Positions 10,703 through 21,535 of a stretch of 64,000 bases of DNA are shown in pieces. Location of the stretch: the NCBI RefSeq assembly GCF_000143535.2, contig NC_037310.1, positions 1,054,001 to 1,118,000 of the forward strand, read 5' to 3'. The DNA comes from Botrytis cinerea B05.10 (taxonomy: Eukaryota > Ascomycota > Leotiomycetes > Helotiales > Sclerotiniaceae). How positions within the stretch are numbered: the stretch's first letter is position 1; each line of letters starts with the position of its first letter. The notes under the pieces were generated by a model. It did not search any database. It was given only the letters and a program-made list of their open reading frames with translations, and was not told where the DNA came from. Position numbers and translations under genes: made by a program.

Positions 10703-12097
10703 TTAATTATTGGCCTTAACATCCCCTCCATACTGCACCCTTCTAATCATCGAACGATTACATCCCTTAATATCTTGGATACCCGCCAATCCCATGCTTT
10801 GATCCACATCCGCCAAAATCCCTTGCAAAACCTGTTTGGCTCCCTGTTTTCCACCTATTGCCAATCCATAGATAGCAGGTCTTCCTACTAGAACGGCTTT
10901 GGCACCTAGACTAAGGGCTTTGATAACATCCACACCAGTGCGGATGCCACTATCGAACAAAACTGTCAATTTATCACCAACAGCATCGACAATCTCAGGT
11001 AACATTTCCAGAGAGCCAACAGCACCGTCGAGTTGACGACCGCCGTGGTTGCTGACAATGATGCCGTCGACACCGGCGTTGACGGCTTCCAAGGCATCGT
11101 CTGGATGTTGGATGCCTTTCAAAACAATGGGGCCATCCCAATTATCTTTCAAAAGTTTGATTTGATCCCAAGTATGCGCAGCACCGGAGAAGACGTCACC
11201 AACCCATTCTCGGGAAGCCTCAAAAAGTTTCTCCTCTGGAGTGGCGTTGTATTTTTCATTGAACTTTCGGCGGAAGACAGGGTCAGTGAAACCAGTTTTG
11301 TCACCGACACCTTTCATGAAAGGAACATAACCTCCATCAAGATCAGCGGGTCTCCAGGCTAAAGCCCAAGTATCAAGGGTTACGACGAGGACTTTGTAGC
11401 CGGAGTCTTTCGCACGTTTGAGGAGGGAGAGGGTGATTTCGTCATCTTGAGGCCAGTAAAGTTGATACCAGCGGTGGCCATTGGGGCCGTTAGATTCGGC
11501 TACTTCTTCGACTAGGAAAAGCGAACTATTAGTCGTGACTCTTGATCAAGGTATAGGATTCATGTTCTCACTGGATGAAGACGAAGCGGTGCTCAAAATG
11601 TAAGGTACGCCAATTTCCGCACAAACTTCCGAGAGACCAGTTTCCTTGTCTTCGTGGAAGATCTGTTGGACACCAACTGGAGCCATCAGGATGGGACTAT
11701 CATATTCCTGACCGAAGAGATTGACACGGAGATCTCGCTTGGTAGTGGGACGCAACATTCGAGGTACCATCTTCCATTGTCTAAATGCGAGTCTGTTGGC
11801 ATCCATAGTGGCTCTTTCCCCGGCTCCTCCGGCTACATAGTTGTATGATGTGGGTGCAAGCTTAGAACGCGCTTGATCCTCGAGTTTGTTGGGATCGGTG
11901 GTCACAGTTGGAACAGTATTAGCAAACATGCCATCTGAGGGAAGTTGAGTTAGCTGCTTGGTCTTGTTCTGAAATGAAGGGGACATTGCATAGGGTATCA
12001 AACCTCTGTAGATTTCATTCTGGAAAGCACCGTATTTTCTTTCGTGGCTCTCTCCATGAACGGATTGAGGATGCTGTTTCTGCATATTTGGGGACAT
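10703..12097 (-). CDS. FMN-dependent alpha-hydroxy-acid oxidase, lactate 2-monooxygenase-like
   Basis: Two exons on the minus strand, 12097-11572 and 11511-10703 (444 aa), joined by a 60-nt intron (GTGAGA...CTAG). Splicing restores the conserved STASSSSIEEVAE segment. Family hallmarks seen: PTSYNYVAGGAGE (FMN pocket), LMAPVGVQ, YQLYWPQ (catalytic Tyr region), TLDTWALAWRPADLD (the W-RPxDL form typical of lactate monooxygenase-type members), VLKGIQ (Lys), SNHGGRQLDG (catalytic His and Arg) and DSGIRTGVDVIKALSLGAKAVLVGRP (phosphate binding). There is no heme-binding cytochrome b5 domain and no mitochondrial presequence, so it is not a cytochrome b2. Expected reaction: oxidation of an L-2-hydroxy acid; the substrate is inferred. 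The next in-frame start, 12169, adds a short Phe-rich stretch and is less likely. Confidence 0.85.
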
Positions 12098-13461
12098 TTT
12101 GAAGGTCGTATTTCGTTGGATGTGAAGAAAGAAAAAATGATACTTATTACACGAAATGATACTGTACAATTGGAAATGGAAAGAGGAACCAATGACTGAT
12201 TGGGCTGATTCCTACAATGGTTCTTATACTCACTCTACTTTGCACCGGTTTCTTCGGTGAAATATGCGGAGAGTCTTGACAAATAATACCAGTCCAGTAC
12301 CATATTTACCTGACGTATTTCGTTCCAAAGTGGTAGAAACTACGATCTTTGGTGTTTAGATACGTGGTGCCTACGTCATGGCAGATATCTTGCATTGTTT
12401 ATACTGAAACCCAAGCGCGATGAGGTAGGTCGGGGAGCTAAAACGACGAGAACATTTTAAATCCATCCAACAATCCGAATGTGAAGTTTTTCATTTTATA
12501 TTGAAATATACTTCATATAAGAGTGGTAAAAAGGGAGGAAGATGTAAGAAAGATCTTACCTAGGATCCAAGTAGCCATCATCACTTGGCACGCACGGTCA
12601 TTCTCACGCTTATTACTATTAGAAATATCGATAGATGGATAACATTGGCATTTACTAGAACGCACAATGCCACAGAGTCCGATCCGAGACAGCAACAACT
12701 TACAAGAAGACAGTAAAATAGGCAGGGAAAGAGGGGCTTTACAAATGACCATCCCACCTTCGAGGTACGAACTGCCACAATGGAATCATCGTGCATCACT
12801 TTGCATGTCACTTCACATACACATATGCAGGTGTACTTCAAAGGCATTGAATATGACCATTGTTGACTTGTCATGTTGTGGTATTAATATTGGGACACAA
12901 GGGGCCACAAGGGCCAAACGAAGCAATCATATCTGAGTAAAGCTCTTACAAATGATATCTTCATTCATGGACATTCAATCATGAACTTTTCAGTTCTCCC
13001 CGTAGCAATTCCAGAGCCTTTGAGTGGCTGCTTGGCTGCGTGGCTCTACCCCGAGTTGCCATAGACCCCGCATCTGCCAAAGAACTAATCCCCGCTCGGA
13101 AGGAACCAACCAACATATATTTGGTGCCACTGACTCTTATGCAAATGGTCTTTGCCATATTCACTGAAGTACACTCGCATATATGCAAGTATGCCAGACC
13201 TCGGTGTTGCATATCGGCTTTTAAGTCCTCGTCGGAGAATGGTGTAAATAAAGGTGGTGGGTGTAGTAGATTGTGTGACCCCGCTCTTTTACCTCTTATT
13301 TAAAGCTATTCAAGTCTCTACAATTGCCATTCTTTTTAATATTAACACTTCAGCCTATCTATACATACATTGCTCTCTCAATTCCTTTTCTTTCCCTGAA
13401 CTGAAAATAACTTTTTGGGAAATTATATCGTGTTTCACCTCGCCAAGGATAAATCGCAGAA
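12098..13461. other. divergent promoter region between two oxidoreductase genes
   Basis: No gene seen. The lactate-monooxygenase-like gene reads left and the alcohol dehydrogenase gene reads right from this 1.36-kb interval. Just upstream of the right-hand ATG is a TC-rich stretch. The longest ORFs are under 100 codons and lack recognisable domains. Confidence 0.5.
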
Positions 13462-15093
13462 ATGGCAGCAGCAACGGCCCAATCCTTTGATATTCCCAAA
13501 CAATATAAAGCTATTGTTTACGATAAACCGGGAACCATTTCCACAAAAGTCGAGCAATTAAACACACCTGAACCTGGACCCGGCGATGTGCTCGTGAGAC
13601 TGTGAGCTCAACCTGCGCCCTTTTTGTTGATGTGATTTCGCTGATTGTGCTGTCTTACGCAGTACCCATAGTGGTGTTTGCCACAGTGATATGGGAATCT
13701 GTGAAAATAGTTGGCGTGGTCGTAAGCTTACTACATCCGTCAAGTATAAGATGATGTTCTAATGCCTTGAAAGTTCCTTATCCAACGCAAGCTGGGCAAG
13801 TTGGCGGCCACGAAGGCGTTGGCGTCGTCCACAAACTAGGCCCGGGCTCGGAGAATGGTCGAGTGAAGGTTGGTGATCGTGTTGGAATTAAGGTGAGTTC
13901 ATCTCGAGAACCTAGGGGATCATGATTAATTGAGAATCTTCAAAGTGGATCGCCTATGCTTGTGGTGGTTGTCTTCCATGTCTTGAGGGTAAAGATGGAG
14001 TTTGCTTCGTAAGTAACCCCAAATTATGAATCCGCCTAATAGTTCAATACTAAATATTTCGTCCTGTAGAATCAAAAAATCTCTGGCTATTATTGTTCGT
14101 GAATCGAGGCTTTCCAAGTGGGTGACATTTCTAATTCAAGAAAACAGACCCGGGGACATTTCAACAATATGCGCTCGCGCCAGCGAACTATGTAACACCA
14201 ATTCCAGATGCTCTGGATTCTAAGGACGCTGCTCCTCTACTATGTGCTGGAGTCACGACGTGAGTTTTCACAGCCTCAATTCGGTCGCTTAGGCGGCCGG
14301 CCCGCCTCAGGGGCCGGTCACCCCTCGAGTAGGCGAAGCTCACAGAAACTTTTGAGTTTAGATATTCAGCCTTGAGAAAGAGTGATGCTAAGAGTGGACA
14401 ATGGGTTGTTATCGGTGCGGTCATCTCCGAGTTCTATGAAGACTTCAAACTAACATACAATAGCCGGTGCGGGCGGTGGTCTTGTAATCTCCTCCCCAGA
14501 ATCTCTAACCAGGTCACATACTAACCTACCCAGGGCCACTTGGCTTGTCAAATCGGAAGTCGTGGTATGGCAATGAGAATCATTGGAATTGATCAGGGAA
14601 GTAAGGAAGAGTTGGTGAAAGAATGCGGAGCAGAAGTCTTCATAGATCTCACCAAATTTGACGATAAAGCAATTGCAGAGGAAGTCAAAAGAGTTACTGG
14701 TGGTATCGGAGCATCTGCTGTCATTGTGTGCACTGCTTCTAATCGCGCTTATTCTCAAGCGCTTAGCTTTTTGAGATTTGGAGGAACGTTGGTCTGCGTT
14801 GGAATGCCGGAAGGCGATTCCCAACCTATAGCCAACTCATTCCCTGCAGCTATGGTAAAGATCCCGGCCAGCACATCTGTAACATGCGCTAATATCAACA
14901 GGTCGCCCAAGAATGGAAAATCAAGGGTTCGGCAGTAGGTAACCAACGTGAAGCATTGGAGGTACTTGAGATGGCGGCCCGGGGAATTATTAAGACTCGT
15001 ATTCGAATGGAGAAGATGGAGAACTTGACGGAAGTGTTCAAGGAGATGTCGGAGGGTAGAATGCAAGGAAGAGTTGTACTTGATCTGTCATAG
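13462..15093 (+). CDS. zinc-dependent alcohol dehydrogenase (ADH1-type)
   Basis: Ten exons: 13462-13601, 13663-13721, 13774-13892, 13946-14008, 14070-14094, 14148-14259, 14362-14414, 14464-14483, 14534-14854, 14902-15093 (367 aa). Every junction keeps frame and restores family motifs. The catalytic zinc ligand C53 is in GVCHSD, and H79-E80 is in GGHEGVG. A Cys-rich structural-zinc loop (ACGGCLPC...GVCF) follows, then NQKISGYY, PGTFQQYALAPANYV and the nucleotide-binding [10 protein letters not shown]. Length matches the cytosolic tetrameric fungal ADH family (about 350 aa). Reaction: reversible oxidation of primary alcohols to aldehydes with NAD. Two exons are only 20 and 25 nt. Intron 6 (102 nt) is unusually GC-rich with a 7-bp hairpin. 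It diverges from the lactate-monooxygenase-like gene. Confidence 0.93.
14297..14317. repeat. GC-rich 7-bp inverted repeat inside an intron
   Basis: CCGGCCC at 14297-14303 and GGGCCGG at 14311-14317 form a perfect 7-bp stem with a 7-nt loop inside intron 6 of the alcohol dehydrogenase gene. It stands out from the AT-rich sequence of the other introns. Confidence 0.75.
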
Positions 15094-16773
15094 TGGAAGA
15101 GAAGACGACTTGCATTTGCCACACATAAGTTATTATGCAGGGGAAATTCTTTTAAGGATTTCTACAAGCACCATTGAATAGAGCTGAGATATGAATGACA
15201 GACATATGATGACAATATGAAACGATTTCCTGAAATCTATCACGCCGAGGGGCAACTCTATTTTGATATTAGTGGGTTGTGTTCTTATAGTAGCACTGTG
15301 CCTACATGCTGATACCCAATCCCATGTGCAAAATGCGATATCGCCATTGATGCCTCCAAATGCCATGCTCGTGACGATTGTATGATTGGTAGAAATACCA
15401 CAAGCTGAATGGTTTGGTACCGGCAGTTTGGTAACTTCCAAAATCTTACAGGTTACACCAGTACCGTATCATAACCGGAAGAGCTCTAGAAGTGCCTGGA
15501 AACTTGAATGCGTCGAAAGTTGACATGCTGGTTTAAGATTTGCTGCCATGCGAAGATGTGGATGAGAAATGGGTTTTGTGGCCCACTTACCGCGCTGCGC
15601 CACGAACATAGTAATATCCTTACCACCTTCATTTTGTCACTTGACATTCAAATGATGCGGAAGAGTGCCCGAACATGCAGGAATAACGCGTTTGTTTCTT
15701 TTTTAGGTTGAAACTTCTAACTTCGATTGGAAACAATACGGGGAGGTGAAGAGAGTGGCCTAACACACTACTGCAATGCACCAACTCCGAAAGTTTCTTG
15801 AGTGCTTAAGTGTCATACTTCTCATTTCTTTCGTCGTAATGTTGACCATTAACAATTGAGTAGTGATGAGTGCCCAGCGTCCAACTCAAGGCCACAATCC
15901 CGCAATCCTCAATCCCCCTACTGCAGTTGAGAGTCGACCCCGGGGCGATTCGTAATGAACATTGAGCTATTTCCATGGCCACTTATTCCATTCTTCACTC
16001 CTTGTGTGATCATGATTGATGCAATCAGCACAACGATGGCATAGAGTAGGCGAATTAATGATGAAGGGGGAGTTGGATGAGTCGAGGATTGAAGGAGTGA
16101 GCCTTGAGGCCCTCCAGCACTGAATATAGATACCTCATCTATAGATCTTTCGAAGGAATTCCGTGAATTTAATTGGATGAGTGTTTCCATCAGCTCGAAT
16201 GTCAGCCTGGTCCACCTACTGGTTGCTACCTCGAGACTGGTCGTTTATCGCATGTAATCTATTTGGCTGTTCTGTTGTGTCGGGGGTTTGAATGTCTGTC
16301 CGTGGTGTGGGAATTTCTCCGCCATCCCATCTTTCCAATTCGAATAACATCATCCCATATCGTCCAACCAAAATTTAACGCCGCAAGCGACTATTGTGGC
16401 TTGACTCCATATGTCTACTTGATTATGCCAGGTGCATCGCAAACTATTACCAAAATGGTAAAGCCATAAAGTGCCAACAAGTCTACATCGTACACCATAC
16501 ATCTTATTCATATGAATGCCTTGTCCTCTTACCCAGCCGACCTCTAAAAGGGCCCATGCGACCGCATTTTCGACCTACTAATGATACCAGATTTTGTTAC
16601 TATTCCAAAGGCTGAGCATCCACTGCTTCTAATCCTCTGCATGCTAACAAAATGACGAAAAACTTTATAGGTAGAAGGAGGGAGAAAGTACAAGTTCGTA
16701 GGATATATAAATCACACAGTCGTCAGCATCATCATGGGATTCACACATTGATATTCTACGCCTATTTACCTTC
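15094..16773. other. intergenic region (1.7 kb), no gene recognised
   Basis: Several ORFs of 60-100 codons on both strands overlap each other. None has a domain or convincing start context. The right part probably holds the promoter of the SWIM-like gene. Confidence 0.45.
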
Positions 16774-18426
16774 ATGTCGTCCCCGCTTTCAAATTTCTGC
16801 GACCTTTATATCAGCAAGACCATGCATGCAACACGTAGTGGTCAGATCTACTCCCACGAACCATTGAGAAGAGAAGTTACTTCTGGTGACGGTGATTCTG
16901 ATAGCGATAGTAACCATTCAGGATACCCTGATAATGGCGGTGACGATGAAGAATATAGTCAGGGCAGAGAGAGAGAATCCCAGGAATTCGGCGTCTTCTC
17001 GGAAGATGAAGATTCTGACGACGAGCTTCAACACACTGTGCTCGCTGTCGATCATTGTAGATTGGTACGATCAAGGAGACAGTCAAGGGAACAACTGAGT
17101 CCATACTTCGCTTTTCAAGTTGGTGTCGCGGAGGTTGAAACCCGCAGTATTCGAATCGGCTCATTGAGGCAAGGAGGAGAAGAGAAGTGCTCGTGCGGAA
17201 AAGAGCTTTGCTTCCACATTGCCAGGCTGAAGTCGGCAATGGGCATAGACGCCGGCGATGACTGTTACGAACGCCTTAATGAGCGTGGCATGTCCAATGT
17301 ATGCGACGATCTTGGATGGGATTTCTCAGATGAACCTTACCTTTTTCCAGCCCCTCAATGGTCGCTTAAGAATGAGAGACCAAGGACAAGTACAACAACC
17401 CGCGAAAGGGAAGGTGATGTCAGGGACATATTATCGTTTTTTCATCCACAAGCAGTGGCAGACGAGTACCGAGATATTTTTGATTTTGCTGTGCATAACG
17501 ACGCAGTCCTTGTTCCATATAACCTGGAAGCAACTTTGGCCAAATTACTTACTCAAGACGATGTCATCTTTCATCGATTTGAACAACACATCCCCAGAGA
17601 GCGCCGCGATATTATGTATCTACACAAAATGGAGGACAAATTCAACGAAACCCTCCGACAACTAGATGATTATGCAGCTTCTGGCAATCTGTCAAATTGG
17701 GATGCAATGACGCCATTCGACAATGTTGGCTTTGAACACAATGTACCATGGTGTGCCCAAGCTCTCATACACATTAGTGATTCAATGAGGGACAATCTGA
17801 GATGGAGGGTTGGTATGAGTAGGGAGAATCAACTACAAGCCGCAGAAATTCTGATCCGAATGCTGGAGGCTATTCGCTCGCGCAATGTCGACGTATACTC
17901 AAATCATTCCTTTCGACGCAACAGACCTCACGGAGAACAATTAACGAATCGAAACCTCTACTTAAACTTACTTGGTCCACAATCTGAGAATATTCCAGAT
18001 AGAAGCGACTTTATCATTGATGCACTAGAAAATTTGCCTGGGAATGTCGTTGCCGCGGGCGACTTTGTCAGCCGCTTGGATCGTCTTTGCGCCGACTTTA
18101 GCAGTGTTGCATTCGTTTCTCCAAGACGAATTTATGTGAACAGATTGGGACAGCTCATTTCGAGACTCAGAGTAAATTATGCGGTTCCTCTAGTTTCAGT
18201 TTCGTCGGCCATTCCAGCCGCAAGCGCTGTTTCTACTGACTACAGCTCTTCCTACAGTGTTGGACCAAGCGCTTCGTCGTATGCCGTAGCTGGTCCGTCG
18301 TCCCTCGGAGTACCTAATCCTTCTTTAAGATCTAGACGTGGTTCCTCAACTCGATCAACATTGGGGAAGCGGTCCGGAAGGTCTGCTAGTTCCAATGATA
18401 GGCGTGGAAAACGAGCCATGAAGTAA
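16774..18426 (+). CDS. orphan protein with SWIM-like CxCx4CxH motif
   Basis: Intronless ORF of 550 codons. N-terminus: Asp/Ser/Glu-rich, low complexity (about residues 30-95), probably disordered. At about residue 130 it has CSCGKELCFHIARL, a CxC...CxH arrangement like a SWIM zinc finger but with only four residues between the Cys pairs, shorter than typical. CYERLNERGMSNVCDDLGW and a long helical, charged region follow. The last 85 residues are Ser/Ala/Arg-rich and end in a basic tail (GRSASSNDRRGKRAMK) that could be a nuclear localisation signal. No catalytic domain is visible. I infer a nuclear, zinc-binding protein of unknown role. A second ATG at 16813 could be the true start. Confidence 0.6.
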   Translation: MSSPLSNFCDLYISKTMHATRSGQIYSHEPLRREVTSGDGDSDSDSNHSGYPDNGGDDEEYSQGRERESQEFGVFSEDEDSDDELQHTVLAVDHCRLVRSRRQSREQLSPYFAFQVGVAEVETRSIRIGSLRQGGEEKCSCGKELCFHIARLKSAMGIDAGDDCYERLNERGMSNVCDDLGWDFSDEPYLFPAPQWSLKNERPRTSTTTREREGDVRDILSFFHPQAVADEYRDIFDFAVHNDAVLVPYNLEATLAKLLTQDDVIFHRFEQHIPRERRDIMYLHKMEDKFNETLRQLDDYAASGNLSNWDAMTPFDNVGFEHNVPWCAQALIHISDSMRDNLRWRVGMSRENQLQAAEILIRMLEAIRSRNVDVYSNHSFRRNRPHGEQLTNRNLYLNLLGPQSENIPDRSDFIIDALENLPGNVVAAGDFVSRLDRLCADFSSVAFVSPRRIYVNRLGQLISRLRVNYAVPLVSVSSAIPAASAVSTDYSSSYSVGPSASSYAVAGPSSLGVPNPSLRSRRGSSTRSTLGKRSGRSASSNDRRGKRAMK

Positions 18427-18847
18427 AGCTTGCCAAACAAGATTGACTCATGGTCGACAGTGGAGGGTTGCGATTCATTGTTTTTTTATTTTCTTATCTT
18501 CGTGTATATCATCTCATGGTCAGGTACCGTCAGATTCATGTTCTATTTATAGAATTCTTTTACTGTATTTTTCGGAATGTTGAAATATTGTTTCATACCA
18601 GATACCATTTGGCGTATAATGTTTAGGAGACATCCTTACTAGACTAGAAGGGGATACTGTAGAGGTGCTGAGATGTGCTATCTATATTTTTCAAATTGTA
18701 TTAATGCACTTCAAGGCAGCGCTACAGAAATATTACTTATTTTCCCCCAAAAAGTTTCCAAATTTCTCAGGCATTGTATCGGATCCGTCATCATATCTTT
18801 CACTCGGGTCGATAAGTGGTAGAGAGAGGGGCATCTCAGAACCTTGC
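18427..18847. other. convergent 3' intergenic region
   Basis: T-rich sequence between two convergent genes; no further feature seen. Confidence 0.4.
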
Positions 18848-20305
18848 TCATATCATTTGTAGTCCTGACTTTCTCTCTCTTTCAATGGCTTCTTCATCCA
18901 GTATGATGACAGGCTTTCCTTTCATTCTGCCTGAGTGAGCTAGCTCCACTGCCTTGGGAATTTCTTCCAAGCCTTTAAATGGGTTTGTTTGAATCTTGAT
19001 GTTGTGTTTTGATACTAATTCTAGCATTTTTTGTGCTTCGCCTCGGGATCCTACACTCCTAGTCAGATAACGATTGTGGGGGCCAGGAACCACATCAACT
19101 TACCAACAAGACTCCCATGGATTCTGATGTCCCGGAAAATCACATCTTCAAACGGAACGCTAATTTTCTCGGGCTGAGCAATCTGAATCATCGTTCCGTC
19201 TATTTTGGCGGACTTGGGGTCAGCAACTTTTCCAATCAAAATTGATAAAGTAGAAAGAAGCTCATCCTCATCAACGTCATAATCTCGTTAGGCATTTTGT
19301 AGAGCGGAAAACGACTTACGCCTCTTTGTAACCGCGACCGATGTTGCTGCAGCGCTTTCATGATCACTAACGTTGAGAGTAGAGTCTGCACCTTGGCCAC
19401 CCGTGACCTTTTGAACATCCTCTACAACTTTGTTTTTATCCTGACGTGCATCTACCAACACATCAGCGCCACAATCTTTAGCAAGTTGTAACGCTTCATC
19501 TCTAGCATCAACAGCAATGACGTTGAGACCTAGCGCTTTAGCAAACTGAACCCCCAAATGACCTAGACCTCCGCCCGCTCCTACTATTGCAATCCATTCT
19601 CCCGCTTTCAAGCCCGCTCTCGCGAGGCCGCACCCTAATCTCGCATCAGTTTGAATTCAGAACGTGAGATGCGGACTTACAAATCGTGATTCCAGCACAA
19701 GCCAACGGGGCTGCCGATTCAAAACTCAGATTGTCCGGTAACAAACTGCACTCCCTTCCGTCTATAACCTCATACTCGGCAAATGCCCCATCTCTACCTA
19801 CTCCAAGATACCCTCCACCATGAGCGCAATACTGCTGCTCATGCTCGGGACCCTTACAGTCAGTACAGACACCACAGCGATGATAAGTTAAGCCACATAG
19901 AATGCGATCTCCTGGCTTAAAGCCCGACACACTAGAGCCTATAGCGACAACAGTGCCGGCTCCTTCATGCGAGGCGGTACACGGGAGTGGGGTACCCAGT
20001 ATGCCTTCCAATACCATGCCATCCGTGTGACAGAGAGATGCCGCGGCCACACGCACTAGTATATCGTGTTCGTGGAGGGGACCGCGTGGAGTGGGGATGT
20101 AGTGGATCTTGTAGGGTTTATTGAACTGAGGGGTATGTTAACCTAACCTTCTATTGCTTGTATTCGGGTGGATGTAGCCTTTGATTTTATTTTCACCCGA
20201 ATCATCTCTTTTGACAGAATATCGCAGTGTGTTTTTTGATGAAGAAATACTTACTTCGACGACTTGCGCTGCGAGCATCTTTTCAGGAACTCTTTCGATT
20301 GCCAT
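18848..20305 (-). CDS. zinc-dependent alcohol dehydrogenase (second paralog)
   Basis: Five exons on the minus strand: 20305-20255, 20125-19681, 19634-19320, 19199-19104, 19050-18848 (369 aa). The fourth intron has two possible acceptors. The one at 19200 gives [16 protein letters not shown], the conserved HGTM block, whereas the upstream one inserts eight non-conserved residues, so I prefer 19200. Motifs: C49 in SLCHTD and H70-E71 in ASHEGAG (catalytic zinc), HRCGVCTDC...QYC (structural zinc loop), and [20 protein letters not shown] (Rossmann nucleotide site). Expected activity: NAD(P)-linked alcohol/aldehyde interconversion; the substrate cannot be read from sequence. It differs enough from the 13462 gene, in sequence and intron positions, to be an old paralog rather than a local tandem copy. 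Confidence 0.92.
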
Positions 20306-21535
20306 TTTGATATGAGTGAGGTCAGTAAATGAGGATGATGGTATGTTAGAGCTGGAAGAAATATTTGATTTATTATATGTTTGTAAATGAATGATACACT
20401 GGGTGAGCAATTAAGTTCCAAGATACACACTTGTTACCTTCCTGATAACGTGATTTATCATCGAGTGCCATGTCATCGAGTGGACCACTTCATATGCATA
20501 CAAAATTCGTCTGCGCGTGGCGTAACTATACAATTTTTTTTATTTATTATCAGAATTTTGAAAATTTTAAAATCATTAAATCTAATTATATAAATGTTAC
20601 GAAAATCTAATTATTTATTGGAAATTCGAATTAATATAAGAGTTATTATTAAAAGAATTCTTTTGATACGAAAATGATAATCAATTTTTTTTTTCTTTTC
20701 AACATATAACAAAAATAAAGACTAGCTATTACAATATAAATATTAGAAAAGGCTAATCTTGGTGTATTTTGAAGTAGTCTATTTGATGATATGATTTACT
20801 GAATGATAAACTAGATGCTTCGATTCCGCATTTATGTCATTACAGAGGTGATAACCTTAGCTGGGTATCTAGAGAAAGATTTATGAGAATAGAAATACTT
20901 TTTTGGTAGTTATTGATTGATTAAACATTGTGAATAAAAATGAATTAATCTTATATATAGTTAGGCATATCAAAGCTCTTACAATATAGAGTTTGGGGGA
21001 ATCAGAGACAACTGTGGTTGCTTTTGTTTTGTTGTATTGCATCGCAATCTTATGCCCTCGGAAGGTACGAACGAGGTAGAAGTTGGGAGTATGGTGGATA
21101 GACAATAGATCACCCTTCGACCGTGTTTCGGATTGCAACATCTGAATATCATTGAATACTTGTAAGACACATGTAGGAGTGAGCACCACGTATTGTCTTA
21201 TATTGCTGTCTTCCCAGCCACGATCATTTTAACATTAATATTGTCTTACGGCACTCAGGCATTTCACCCTGAGGAAGAGCTTGGATAGACAACATCACCG
21301 TGCATTTTCGTACATTTACCCCTTCCAATCCCATCCAGCAACAATTCAAAAGTACAACGGCACAACGGTACGACGATACAACAGGAATATACACTTTTCC
21401 CCTCTTCACTAATGCACGAATATCCCCGTACCTGCTTTGAAAACGCTTACTGATAAGGCAATCGCAAGGTTAATATCACAATTGATGGACTAGCAGAACT
21501 TTACAGCGTCACACGCAGTAGCTTTGATAGGAGCC
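20306..21535. other. AT-rich divergent intergenic region
   Basis: A strongly AT-rich block (about 20520-20990) with T-runs and A/T-only stretches lies between the ADH paralog (-) and the phytase gene (+). No gene seen. It may be a relic of AT-biased mutation such as RIP, but no repeat copy is present in the window to test that. Confidence 0.45.

Noticed and set aside
15133..16190. Several ORFs of 90-102 codons between ADH and the SWIM-like gene
   Set aside because: No recognisable domain, no consistent splice extension, and size expected by chance.
19200..19319. Alternative acceptor giving an extra LADPKSAK insertion in the second ADH
   Set aside because: The later acceptor restores the conserved HGTM block without an insertion and stays in phase.
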